From the NCBI GenBank assembly GCA_002256115.1, contig NKIK01000004.1, positions 1 through 64,000 on the forward strand: a stretch of 64,000 bases of DNA. The letters are read 5' to 3'. Below, one piece after another: positions 16,968 to 25,382 of this stretch (positions within the stretch are counted from its first letter, which is position 1; each line of letters begins with the position of its first letter). This stretch comes from Burkholderiales bacterium PBB3. GTDB lineage: Bacteria > Pseudomonadota > Gammaproteobacteria > Burkholderiales > Burkholderiaceae_C. Position numbers and translations under genes: made by a program. The notes beneath the pieces were generated by a model, which did no database searches, was not told the DNA's origin, and worked only from the letters and a program-made list of their open reading frames with translations.

Positions 16968-17041
16968 GGCGCACGGCGACTTCCACGGGTGCCGAACTAA
17001 AATAGCGGGTTATTCAAGATATCACCCAATAGGACAGCACC

Positions 17042-18146
17042 ATGGAAGTAGAACGCATCAACCTGATCGGCACCCAACTCAGCGATCTGAGTGCGCGTAC
17101 GCAAGAGCTTCGGGGGTATCTTTGACTACGATGCCAAGACCGAGCGCCTGCGCACCGTTAACGCATCCCTAGAAGACCCCACGGTCTGGAACGATCCCAA
17201 GAAAGCCCAAGAGCTGGGCAAAGAGAAAAAAGCCTTAGAGGGCGTGGTGGTCACCATCACCGAATTGGAAAGCGAGCTGTCCGACAACGCCGAGTTGTAC
17301 GAGATGAGCAAGGAAGAAGGCGATGAAGCTGGCCTGATGACGATTGAGGGCGAGACCGCCAAGCTCAAGGCCATCATCGAAGGACTGGAATTCCGCCGCA
17401 TGTTCAACAAGCCGGCCGATCCACTGAATTGCTTTTTGGATATTCAAGCCGGCGCCGGTGGCACCGAAGCCTGCGACTGGGCCAGCATGCTACTGCGCCA
17501 ATACCTGAAATACGCCGAGCGCAAGGGCTTCAAGACCACTATTGAAGACGAATCGGCGGGTGACACCGCGGGCATCAAAGGCGCGACCATCAAGATTGAA
17601 GGCGAGTACGCCTTTGGCCTGCTGCGCACCGAAACCGGCGTGCACCGCCTGGTGCGCAAGTCGCCCTTCGACTCGTCCGGCGGACGCCACACCAGTTTCG
17701 CCAGCATTTTTGTCTACCCTGAGATTGATGACTCGATTGAAATCGAGATCAACCCTAGCGACGTGCGCACCGACACCTTCCGCGCATCCGGCGCGGGTGG
17801 TCAGCACATCAACAAGACCGACTCAGCCGTGCGCCTGACCCACATCCCCACCGGCATCGTGGTGCAGTGCCAAGACGGCCGCAGCCAGCACAGCAACCGT
17901 GATGTGGCGTGGAAACGCCTGCGTTCACGCCTGTATGACTTTGAACTGCGCAAGCAGCAAGAAGCCCAGCAAAAGCTGGAAGACACCAAAACCGATGTGG
18001 GCTGGGGGCACCAGATTCGCTCTTACGTGCTGGACAACAGCCGCATCAAAGACCTGCGCACCAACGTGGAAGTGTCCGCCACCCAAAAGGTGCTGGACGG
18101 TGACTTGGATATATTCATCCAAGCCTCACTCAAGCAAGGCATTTAG
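17042..18146 (+). CDS. prfB: Peptide chain release factor 2, with programmed +1 frameshift
   Basis: RF2 recognises UAA and UGA and triggers peptide release. The gene is split in two frames: codons 1-27 run from the ATG at 17042 to CTT at 17120-17122, followed by an in-frame TGA. Reading then continues one base to the right at GAC (17124) for 340 codons. The joined protein has 367 residues. It contains the SPF codon-recognition tripeptide ([12 protein letters not shown]) and the GGQ catalytic loop ([18 protein letters not shown]). It lies upstream of pepN by 54 bp; the usual partner lysS is not adjacent. Confidence 0.97.
17110..17126 (+). promoter_or_regulatory. RF2 programmed +1 frameshift site
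   Basis: TCGGGGGTATCTTTGAC carries the classical elements: an internal Shine-Dalgarno-like GGGGG, then the slippery CTT followed by TGA and C. Low RF2 lets the ribosome slip forward one base; high RF2 terminates at the TGA, giving autoregulation. Confidence 0.96.
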
Positions 18147-18200
18147 CGCCCGCTTGTCGCCACCCATCCACAAGATTTACAAAGTATCTGGAGAAAAAGC

Positions 18201-20930
18201 ATGTTCGCATTGCTAGAGGGGCCAGGCCCCGCCACCGTCATTCACCGCGCTGACTACACCGCGCCGGCCTATTGGATCGATACCATCGATTTGTCATTTG
18301 ATTTAGACCCGGCCAAGACCCGTGTGCTGAACAAAATGCGCTTGCGCCGCAACCCGCAAGTGCCCGCCCAGCCGCTGAAGCTGGACGGCGAGGAACTGAA
18401 TCTGGCGCGTGTGCTGGTCAATGGCCAGGGCACGAGTTTCAAGATCGAAGGCAAGCAACTGGTGCTGGAGAACTTGCCCGAGGGCACGGACGCTTTTGAT
18501 CTGGAAATCTTCACCACCTGTGCTCCCAACAAAAACACCAGCCTGAGCGGCTTGTATGTGAGCAACGACTCCTTCTTCACGCAGTGTGAAGCCCAGGGCT
18601 TTCGCCGCATCACCTACTTCCTGGACCGCCCCGATGTGATGGCCATGTACACGGTAACCCTGCGTGCAGACAAAGCCAAATACCCGGTGTTGCTGAGCAA
18701 TGGCAACCTGGTCGAAGAAGGCAAGCTCGAAGACGGCCGGCATTTTACCAAGTGGGTCGATCCACACAAGAAACCCTGCTACCTGTTTGCACTGGTAGCC
18801 GGCACCCTGGTGGCGCGTGAACAGCGCATCACCGCACGCAATGGCCAGGAACATTTGCTGCAGGTCTATGTCCGACCCGGCGACCTAAACAAGACCGAAC
18901 ACGCGATGAACTCGCTGATGGCCTCCGTGGCTTGGGACGAAGCCCGATTTGGCCTGCCGCTGGACCTGGAGCGCTTCATGATTGTTGCCACCAGCGACTT
19001 CAATATGGGCGCGATGGAGAACAAGGGCCTGAACATTTTCAACACCAAGTACGTGCTGGCCAGCCAGGCCACCGCCACCGATGCCGACTTTGATGGCATT
19101 GAAAGCGTGGTCGGCCACGAATACTTTCACAACTGGACCGGCAATCGCATCACCTGCCGCGACTGGTTCCAACTCAGCCTGAAGGAAGGCCTGACCGTCT
19201 TCCGCGACCAGGAATTCAGCCAGGATATGTGTGCCAGCACGTCGGCCCGCGCCGTCAAGCGCATTGAAGATGTGCGCGTGCTGCGCACCGCCCAGTTCCC
19301 CGAGGATGCAGGCCCGATGGCGCACCCGGTGCGGCCTGACAGCTACATCGAGATCAACAACTTCTACACCGTCACGATCTATGAAAAAGGGTCGGAAGTG
19401 GTGCGCATGATGCAAACGCTGGCGTCGGAAGGTGCCGAAGATCCCTTGGGTCGCACCGGCTTTGCCAAGGGCATGAAGCTGTACTTTGAGCGCTTTGACG
19501 GCCAGGCCGTGACCTGCGATGACTTTGCCCAAGCCATTGCCGATGCCAACCCCAAGTCAGCGCTGGCGCGCTTGCTGCCGCAGTTCAAGCGCTGGTACAG
19601 CCAGGCGGGCACGCCACGTTTGGCGGGCCAGGGCGAATACGACGCGGCCGCACAAACCTACACGCTCACCTTCACCCAAAGCTGCGCGCCCACGGCGGGC
19701 CAAAGCACCAAGGAAGCTTTTGTGATCCCGGTCAAGCTCGGCCTGGTGGGTAGCAGCGGCGCGGCCCTGCCCTTGCAGGTGCGCGGCGGTGTGGAAACTA
19801 GCACCGGCAGCCACGTGCTGGTGGTGACCAACCCCACGCAGTCCATCACCTTCACTGGCGTGGCGGAAGAGCCTGTTCCGTCCATACTGCGTGGCTTCTC
19901 GGCCCCCGTGGTGCTGGACTACGACTACACCGATGCGCAGCTGCTCACCTTGCTGGCGCATGACAACGATCCTTTCAATCGCTGGGAAGCCGGGCAACGT
20001 CTGGCGTTGCGTCTTGCTATCAATGCGATAGCTGCTCCCGCAGATTCCATGAGCCCTAGCGTACTGAATGATGCTTATTTGGATGCCATGCGCAGTGTCT
20101 TGCGCCACCCCACGCTGGATGCAGCCTTCAAGGATTTGGTGCTGACCCTGCCGTCTGAAACCTATATCGCCGAGCAGATGCCGGTGGTGGACCCGCAGCG
20201 CATCCACGCGGTGCGCGAAGCCATGCGCGTGCAACTGGCCACCGCCTTGCATGCCGATTGGCAATGGGCGTTTGAGACGCACCAAACGCCAGGTGCCTAC
20301 ACGCCCGATTCCGTCTCCAGTGGCCGCCGCGCACTGGTGGGGATGTCTCTGTTCAATCTGTGCCTAGCAGCCACCCAAAGCGGTGACCCGGTGTGGCCCG
20401 GCAAGGCGCTGCAGCGCTTCAAAGACGCCAGCAATATGACCGACCGCTTCAACGCCTTGCAAGCCCTGGTGGGCAGCGGCCACACGCTGGCCACGCAGGC
20501 ACTGGCCAGCTTCCACGCGCTGTTCAAGGGCGAAGAGCTGGTGATCGACAAATGGTTTGCACTGCAGGCGGCCACGCCCGACCGCGGTGGCCAGGTGCTG
20601 CCCGCAGTGCGCCAACTGCTGAGCCACCCTGACTTCAACCTGCGCAACCCCAACCGGGCACGCAGCCTGATCTTCAGCTACTGCAACGCCAACCCCGGCG
20701 GCTTCCACCGCCAGGATGCGGCGGGCTACGTCTTCTGGGCTGAGCGCGTGATTGAGCTGGACGGCATTAACCCGCAAGTCGCTGCCCGCCTGGCGCGCGC
20801 GCTAGACCGCTGGAAGAAGCTGGCCGACCCCTACCGCAGTGCCGCACGCGAAGCGCTGTCCCGCGTGGCTGCCAAGAGCGACTTGAGCAGCGATGTGCGT
20901 GAAGTGGTTGACCGCGCCCTGGCCGACTAG
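18201..20930 (+). CDS. pepN: Aminopeptidase N
   Basis: A 909-residue M1 zinc aminopeptidase of the E. coli PepN type, acting in the cytoplasm on peptide N-termini. The exopeptidase motif GAMEN lies at residues 270-274. The zinc site HEYFH is at 306-310, with the third ligand Glu at about 329 (LSLKEG). The C-terminal Ig-like and helical domains are full length. Residues about 606-616 (LAINAIAAPAD) are encoded by a segment matching the dispersed hairpin repeat, without disturbing the frame. It follows prfB closely and is separated from fbp by a palindromic repeat. Confidence 0.96.
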   Translation: MFALLEGPGPATVIHRADYTAPAYWIDTIDLSFDLDPAKTRVLNKMRLRRNPQVPAQPLKLDGEELNLARVLVNGQGTSFKIEGKQLVLENLPEGTDAFDLEIFTTCAPNKNTSLSGLYVSNDSFFTQCEAQGFRRITYFLDRPDVMAMYTVTLRADKAKYPVLLSNGNLVEEGKLEDGRHFTKWVDPHKKPCYLFALVAGTLVAREQRITARNGQEHLLQVYVRPGDLNKTEHAMNSLMASVAWDEARFGLPLDLERFMIVATSDFNMGAMENKGLNIFNTKYVLASQATATDADFDGIESVVGHEYFHNWTGNRITCRDWFQLSLKEGLTVFRDQEFSQDMCASTSARAVKRIEDVRVLRTAQFPEDAGPMAHPVRPDSYIEINNFYTVTIYEKGSEVVRMMQTLASEGAEDPLGRTGFAKGMKLYFERFDGQAVTCDDFAQAIADANPKSALARLLPQFKRWYSQAGTPRLAGQGEYDAAAQTYTLTFTQSCAPTAGQSTKEAFVIPVKLGLVGSSGAALPLQVRGGVETSTGSHVLVVTNPTQSITFTGVAEEPVPSILRGFSAPVVLDYDYTDAQLLTLLAHDNDPFNRWEAGQRLALRLAINAIAAPADSMSPSVLNDAYLDAMRSVLRHPTLDAAFKDLVLTLPSETYIAEQMPVVDPQRIHAVREAMRVQLATALHADWQWAFETHQTPGAYTPDSVSSGRRALVGMSLFNLCLAATQSGDPVWPGKALQRFKDASNMTDRFNALQALVGSGHTLATQALASFHALFKGEELVIDKWFALQAATPDRGGQVLPAVRQLLSHPDFNLRNPNRARSLIFSYCNANPGGFHRQDAAGYVFWAERVIELDGINPQVAARLARALDRWKKLADPYRSAAREALSRVAAKSDLSSDVREVVDRALAD
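20016..20050 (+). repeat. Dispersed hairpin repeat read in frame within pepN
   Basis: GCTAT, seven bases, ATAGC (20016-20032), then TGCTCCCGCA. Aligned with the intergenic copy at 24421-24456 in the same orientation, about 28 of 36 bases match by hand count, including a run of 15. It lies in the weakly conserved region between the Ig-like and C-terminal domains. Confidence 0.7.
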
Positions 20931-21013
20931 ATGGCCCCCACGCTCTTCACTTCGTGTAATACGCTGCCCCCCAAGGGGGCCGTGGTCGCCTTGGGGCGGC
21001 CCGGCGGCGACCC
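20931..21013 (+). repeat. Palindromic extragenic repeat between pepN and fbp
   Basis: About 83 bp fill nearly the whole pepN-fbp gap. The segment has two G/C stems, GCCCCCCAAGGGGGC and CGCCTTGGGGCG, followed by GCCCGGCGGCGAC. Similar sequences are common between genes in Comamonadaceae as far as I recall. The stem could also act as a weak transcription terminator after pepN. Confidence 0.65.
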
Positions 21014-21028
21014 TATCTAAGTAAGCAC

Positions 21029-22033
21029 ATGTCCCAAAAAATCTCCCTCACCCGCTACCTCGTCGAACACCAACGCGTCGACGGCCTGATTCCTTCGCAA
21101 TTACGCCTATTGCTGGAGGTGGTAGCACGCGCCTGCAAAAGCATCAGCTTGGCGGTGAACAAAGGTGCACTGGGTGGCGTGCTGGGTACTGCAGAGAGCG
21201 AAAACATCCAGGGTGAAATCCAGAAGAAGCTCGACATCATTGCCAACGAGGTCTTGATTGAAGCCAATGAATGGGGTGGCCATTTGGCGGCCATGGCCAG
21301 CGAGGAAATGGAAGGCATCTACGTGGTACCCAACCGCTACCCGCAAGGCGAATACCTGCTGATGTTTGACCCGCTGGATGGCTCCAGCAATATCGACGTG
21401 AACGTCAGCATCGGCACTATCTTCAGTGTGTTGGTAAAGCCCGAGGGTGTGGGCGTGTCTGAGCAAGACTTCTTGCAGGCGGGCGCTAAACAAGTGGCGG
21501 CTGGCTACTGCGTGTACGGCCCCCAAACCACCCTGGTGCTGACCGTGGGCGATGGTGTAGCCATGTTTACGCTAGACCGCGAGCAAGGCTCGTTTGTGCT
21601 GACGCAAGAGCACGTGAAGATTCCCGAGGACACCAAGGAATTTGCGATCAACATGAGCAATATGCGCCACTGGGCCCCACCCGTGAAACGCTATATCGAC
21701 GAATGCCTGCAGGGCAAAGAAGGCCCGCGCGGCAAAGACTTCAATATGCGCTGGATTGCCAGCATGGTGGCCGATGTGCACCGCATCCTGACCCGCGGCG
21801 GCGTCTTCATGTACCCCTGGGACCAACGCGAGCCCGAGAAGCCCGGCAAGCTGCGCCTGATGTACGAAGCCAACCCCATGGGCTGGCTGGTAGAGCAAGC
21901 CGGTGGCGCGGCCACCAATGGCAAAGAGCGTATTCTCGATATCGTGCCCACCAAATTGCACGAACGCGTGAGCGTGATTTTGGGCTCCAAGAATGAAGTG
22001 GAACGCGTCACGCGATACCACCAGGAAGTGTGA
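21029..22033 (+). CDS. fbp: Fructose-1,6-bisphosphatase class I
   Basis: Hydrolyses fructose 1,6-bisphosphate to fructose 6-phosphate in gluconeogenesis, needing Mg2+. The 334-residue chain has the metal-binding Glu in MASEEMEGI, the [12 protein letters not shown] active-site motif near residue 115, the sugar-binding Asn and Tyr segment [23 protein letters not shown], and a late [14 protein letters not shown]. This is the FBPase I type of other proteobacteria. It is monocistronic: a palindromic repeat precedes it and an intrinsic terminator follows. Confidence 0.97.
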   Translation: MSQKISLTRYLVEHQRVDGLIPSQLRLLLEVVARACKSISLAVNKGALGGVLGTAESENIQGEIQKKLDIIANEVLIEANEWGGHLAAMASEEMEGIYVVPNRYPQGEYLLMFDPLDGSSNIDVNVSIGTIFSVLVKPEGVGVSEQDFLQAGAKQVAAGYCVYGPQTTLVLTVGDGVAMFTLDREQGSFVLTQEHVKIPEDTKEFAINMSNMRHWAPPVKRYIDECLQGKEGPRGKDFNMRWIASMVADVHRILTRGGVFMYPWDQREPEKPGKLRLMYEANPMGWLVEQAGGAATNGKERILDIVPTKLHERVSVILGSKNEVERVTRYHQEV

Positions 22034-22058
22034 TCGCACCCCACCCCAAACCGACTCG

Positions 22059-22083
22059 GCCCGACTTGATCGGGCCTTTTTTT
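22059..22083 (+). terminator. Rho-independent terminator after fbp
   Basis: GCCCGA (22059-22064) and TCGGGC (22070-22075) pair around a 5-base loop. A run of T follows directly (22077-22083). The stop of fbp is 26 bp upstream. Confidence 0.92.
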
Positions 22084-22099
22084 GCTTAAGATTCTCCCT

Positions 22100-24388
22100 A
22101 TGCCCCTCCTTCTTGGAATCTTGTTGTTGCTAGCCCTGCTGCTGCCCGCCGTCGGGTCAGCGCAGGCATTGCCCATGCCGCTGACGGCCCTGCCATCCGA
22201 TGCGCCCGCCATCCGCATTGACGGTGCGCTGAACGATGCGGCCTGGGCCACCACGACACCCCACACCACTTTTCGGCGCTTTCGCCCCGACACGCAAAAC
22301 GACGTGGGGCCATATCGCACCGAAGTGCGGGTGATCATGGAGCGCGGAGCCCTGGTGTTTGGCATTCGCGCCTGGGACCCCCAGCCCGCCGACATTCGGG
22401 CACCGCTGGCGCGCAGAGACCAAATATTCCCGGACCAGGATGCGGTCACCGTCTGGCTGGATGCCAACGGCCGATCGGAAGTGGCCCAGTTTGTGCGCGT
22501 GAATGCGGCGGGCTCTGTTGCCGATGGCATCTACAGCGCATCCGAGGGCGAAGAGGATGCAACACCGGACTATTTGGACATCGAAGTCGCCACGCAACGC
22601 TTGCCCGATGGCTACAGCGTAGAGCTGCGTTGGCCCCTGTCGGTGATGCGCTACCCCCTGAATGGCAAGCTGCCCTGGGGCCTGATGGTGACGCGCCGGG
22701 TGCCGCGCGAGGCCAGCATGGCCTTTGCCAGTACGCCCCTGGACCGCAACCAGCCCCACCTGCTAATGCAATTGCAACGCTTTGACCAAGATGGGCCTTT
22801 GCGCGCGCAGCTCGACCAACAGCAGCACTTGCGCGTGCGCGCCGAGGGCACCTACAGAACGCTGGACGATGGTGCTGGCACCCGCGACACCACGGCCGAT
22901 CTGGGCCTGGAACTGCAATGGCGGCCCCGCGCCGATTGGGTCGTGGATGCCATGCTGCGGCCCGATTTCTCCCAGGTAGAACTGGATGAACCGCAGCTCT
23001 CGGGCAACACCCGCTTCGCACTATTCCAAACCGAGAAGCGCACCTTCTTTTTGGAAAGCAGCGATGTGGTGGGTCAAGTTCCGCCCGACCATGGCGTGTC
23101 GCGCGGCCTGCTGGCCTTCTACAGTCGAGCGATTGCCGACCCGCGCTGGGGGCTGCGCGCCACCTACCGGGGCAATGATTCGGAGGCCACGGCCTTGGCG
23201 CTACGTGACAACGGGGGTGGCCTGGTGCTGCGCCCCAACGCTTTCGGCACCACCAGCTTTGCCGTGACCCAGCCATCCAGCGTAGTGTTTGCCAGGCACC
23301 GTAGCCAGCTCACCGACAAGGCCTCTCTGGCAGCCATCTTCAGCGCACGCGAATGGGGCGATGGCATTGCCACCCAGGTTGCGGGCGTCGATGGTCAGAT
23401 GGAGCTGAATGATGTGAACCAAATCCGCGGCCACCTGCTGTTTAGCAACGATTCCACCGCGCTGCCCACCGGCATAGACACGACGGGGCAAGCCTTGGCC
23501 AAGGGGCCAGTGCAAGCAGGTTCGGCCGCATGGCTGAGCTGGCGGCACCGGGGGAACGATTGGCGCTGGACGGCGCATTGGGAGCAGATCAGCCCGCGCT
23601 TTGTCAATGACAACGGCTTTGTGCCCCAGTCCGGCATTCAGCGCAGCACCGTGGATCTGACCCGCCTGGTGCATACCGAACACCCGTCCATCGCCGCCTG
23701 GGAACTTTTGCTGCGCGCCACCCAGACCCGTGCGCTGGAAGATGCCAGCACCGGCGTGAAGCACGCCCAGCTTGCCAGCGAACTATTGCAGCCCGGCATG
23801 TGGATCATGAACCCGGCAGAGACCGAAGGCTGGGTGTACCTGAATCTGGACCGCACGCGCACCCGCTTTGGTGGCACCGTGCACCAACCACGCAGTCTCT
23901 TGTTGGGAGGCGCTGCACACCCCGGTCCGCGCCTCACCTTTGTGAGCCTGGAGGCGACCCTGGGTGAGCGTGTGGACGTGGAAGCCGATCGCGTCGGCCA
24001 AGGCTACAGCGCCAACACGCAAATCACCTGGCGCGACACCTTGGGCCCCTGGGGCCTGGAGCTGGAGCAACGCGCCAGCATCGGCCGGATTCAGGGCCCG
24101 CAAGGTGGCGCGGCGCTGGACGAAGGCAGCGCCCAAACCAAGCTGGTGCTGCACTTAAACCCCGAGCAGGCGGTGCGGCTAGTGATTCAAAAACAAAACT
24201 TTAGCCGCAGCGCCGACGCCCACTTGCCTGCCAGCGAGAACACACACCGTATTGCCACGCTAGCTTGGCTGGCCAGGTCCGGAGCCCTGCGCGGCTGGAG
24301 CCTGGGAACCTCCTGGGCGCAAGATTCGGGGCAAGCAGCAAAACGCGAGTTGTTTGTTAAATACCAGCAGGGCTGGAATTGGCACTAG
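22100..24388 (+). CDS. Exported carbohydrate-binding-like protein (CBM9-like/DUF5916)
   Basis: A 762-residue protein with a signal peptide (PLLLGILLLLALLLPAVGSAQA). Residues about 30-220 form a CBM9-like domain: IRIDGALNDAAWATTTPHT, EVRVIMERGALVFGIRAWDP, AVTVWLDANGRSEVAQFVR and SVELRWPLSVMRYP. The remainder is rich in alternating strands with aromatic ends (WVVDAMLRPDFSQVELDEPQL, EKRTFFLESSDV), the layout of DUF5916 proteins thought to form an outer-membrane beta-barrel. Function in this family is unknown; links to surface glycan or lipid handling have been suggested from context. The earlier TTG at 22082 lies in the terminator, so the ATG at 22100 was chosen. Confidence 0.82.
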   Translation: MPLLLGILLLLALLLPAVGSAQALPMPLTALPSDAPAIRIDGALNDAAWATTTPHTTFRRFRPDTQNDVGPYRTEVRVIMERGALVFGIRAWDPQPADIRAPLARRDQIFPDQDAVTVWLDANGRSEVAQFVRVNAAGSVADGIYSASEGEEDATPDYLDIEVATQRLPDGYSVELRWPLSVMRYPLNGKLPWGLMVTRRVPREASMAFASTPLDRNQPHLLMQLQRFDQDGPLRAQLDQQQHLRVRAEGTYRTLDDGAGTRDTTADLGLELQWRPRADWVVDAMLRPDFSQVELDEPQLSGNTRFALFQTEKRTFFLESSDVVGQVPPDHGVSRGLLAFYSRAIADPRWGLRATYRGNDSEATALALRDNGGGLVLRPNAFGTTSFAVTQPSSVVFARHRSQLTDKASLAAIFSAREWGDGIATQVAGVDGQMELNDVNQIRGHLLFSNDSTALPTGIDTTGQALAKGPVQAGSAAWLSWRHRGNDWRWTAHWEQISPRFVNDNGFVPQSGIQRSTVDLTRLVHTEHPSIAAWELLLRATQTRALEDASTGVKHAQLASELLQPGMWIMNPAETEGWVYLNLDRTRTRFGGTVHQPRSLLLGGAAHPGPRLTFVSLEATLGERVDVEADRVGQGYSANTQITWRDTLGPWGLELEQRASIGRIQGPQGGAALDEGSAQTKLVLHLNPEQAVRLVIQKQNFSRSADAHLPASENTHRIATLAWLARSGALRGWSLGTSWAQDSGQAAKRELFVKYQQGWNWH

Positions 24389-24420
24389 AGCTGCCTGGAG
24401 GCCCGGCGTTCGCGCCATTC

Positions 24421-24459
24421 GCTATAAATTTCATAGCTGCTCCCGCACTATCCACGGCC
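24421..24459 (+). repeat. Dispersed hairpin repeat in a convergent intergenic region
   Basis: A 5-7-5 hairpin (GCTAT/ATAGC, 24421-24437) is followed by TGCTCCCGCACTATCCACGG. Its last 27 bp are identical to the inverse of 12265-12291. It lies between two converging genes, where it may serve as a bidirectional terminator. Confidence 0.85.
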
Positions 24460-24482
24460 CAGAAGCCGTATTGGGCACGCAG

Positions 24483-25382
24483 TTACTTCTTCAAATACTT
24501 CTGATACAGCCGCTTGGTCTCGGGGGCAAAGTTGGCACCTGCCGTGCTCAGGTCGATCTCGGACACAAACTGCCAGCCGAAGAAAATGATGTGGTCGTAT
24601 TGGTCAGCGTAGCCCAGCTGTGTCGCAATGAAGCCGTTGAACAAGGTGGTGTCCCAGGCCTTCTCTTTGAACGCCTGGGCGATAAACCAGGTTTCTACCT
24701 GCGGGTTGGCTTGCTTGGCCAGCGCGTGGAAGGTGCGAGACCAATCGTTCAGCTTCGCAATATCCGTGGGTTCGCCAAACCAATACGGGTCAGTACCCAC
24801 CCAGTTCACCAGTGCAATGGCCCGCTTGATGAACTCCAGGGTATTGGGTTTGCCGAAGGCGGCATAGGGGGTCACGGTGATGCCCACGGAGGCCTGTGGA
24901 ATGTGTTTGCGGACCAAGGCAACGGCCGCATTCAGCGCCGTCAACTGGGCTTGCAGAGCGTCCACGCTGTCGGTGGGTGCTGCGGGGTTCCAATACACCT
25001 CATCGGCCACCAGCACCCGGATGCCAGGGGTCAGCAGGTCTGCATTGTCTTTGGCGTATTGGATGAGCCGCTGCTCGGCGTCGGGCGCAATGCTGGTGCG
25101 CGGGTTGCCCTGCGCGGTGCCGGGCGCGAACATAAACAACAAATCCAACAGGTTTTGCTTGCCCGCCGCCTGCAGCGCGCGAGATACCGAAACGTTGCCG
25201 GTGTAGCCCGCCGTGAACTGCAATTCCGAGCTCGCAAACTCATTGGTTTTGGAGAATATCTCGCCTACCAGTTTGACCGGCGTAGGTGGCGCAACGACGC
25301 TGGAGCCACCGCCGCCCCCTCCGCACGCCAACAGGCCGACTGACGCAACAAGCGCCGCTATCCAGTGTTGGGTGGTTTTCAA
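24483..25382 (-). CDS. Lipoprotein with a possible TIM-barrel glycosidase domain
   Basis: A 299-residue lipoprotein. The signal ends in a lipobox (VGLLACGG), with Cys near residue 20, followed by a glycine run and a short spacer. The rest has the pattern of an alternating beta/alpha barrel: LLDLLFMFAPG, GIRVLVADEVYW, SVGITVTPYAAFGKPN, VNWVGTDPYWF, VETWFIAQAFKEK and HIIFFGWQFVS. Strand ends carry Glu/Asp and aromatics, as in retaining glycoside hydrolases, with ADEVYW and VETWFIAQ as candidate catalytic sites. I cannot assign a family. It overlaps the preceding gene by 4 bp (ATGA), so the two are translationally coupled. Confidence 0.7.
   Translation of the reverse strand: MKTTQHWIAALVASVGLLACGGGGGGSSVVAPPTPVKLVGEIFSKTNEFASSELQFTAGYTGNVSVSRALQAAGKQNLLDLLFMFAPGTAQGNPRTSIAPDAEQRLIQYAKDNADLLTPGIRVLVADEVYWNPAAPTDSVDALQAQLTALNAAVALVRKHIPQASVGITVTPYAAFGKPNTLEFIKRAIALVNWVGTDPYWFGEPTDIAKLNDWSRTFHALAKQANPQVETWFIAQAFKEKAWDTTLFNGFIATQLGYADQYDHIIFFGWQFVSEIDLSTAGANFAPETKRLYQKYLKK

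Noticed and set aside
17123..17125. In-frame TGA as evidence of a broken prfB
   Set aside because: It is the programmed frameshift site of RF2, with the expected GGGGG and CTTTGAC context.
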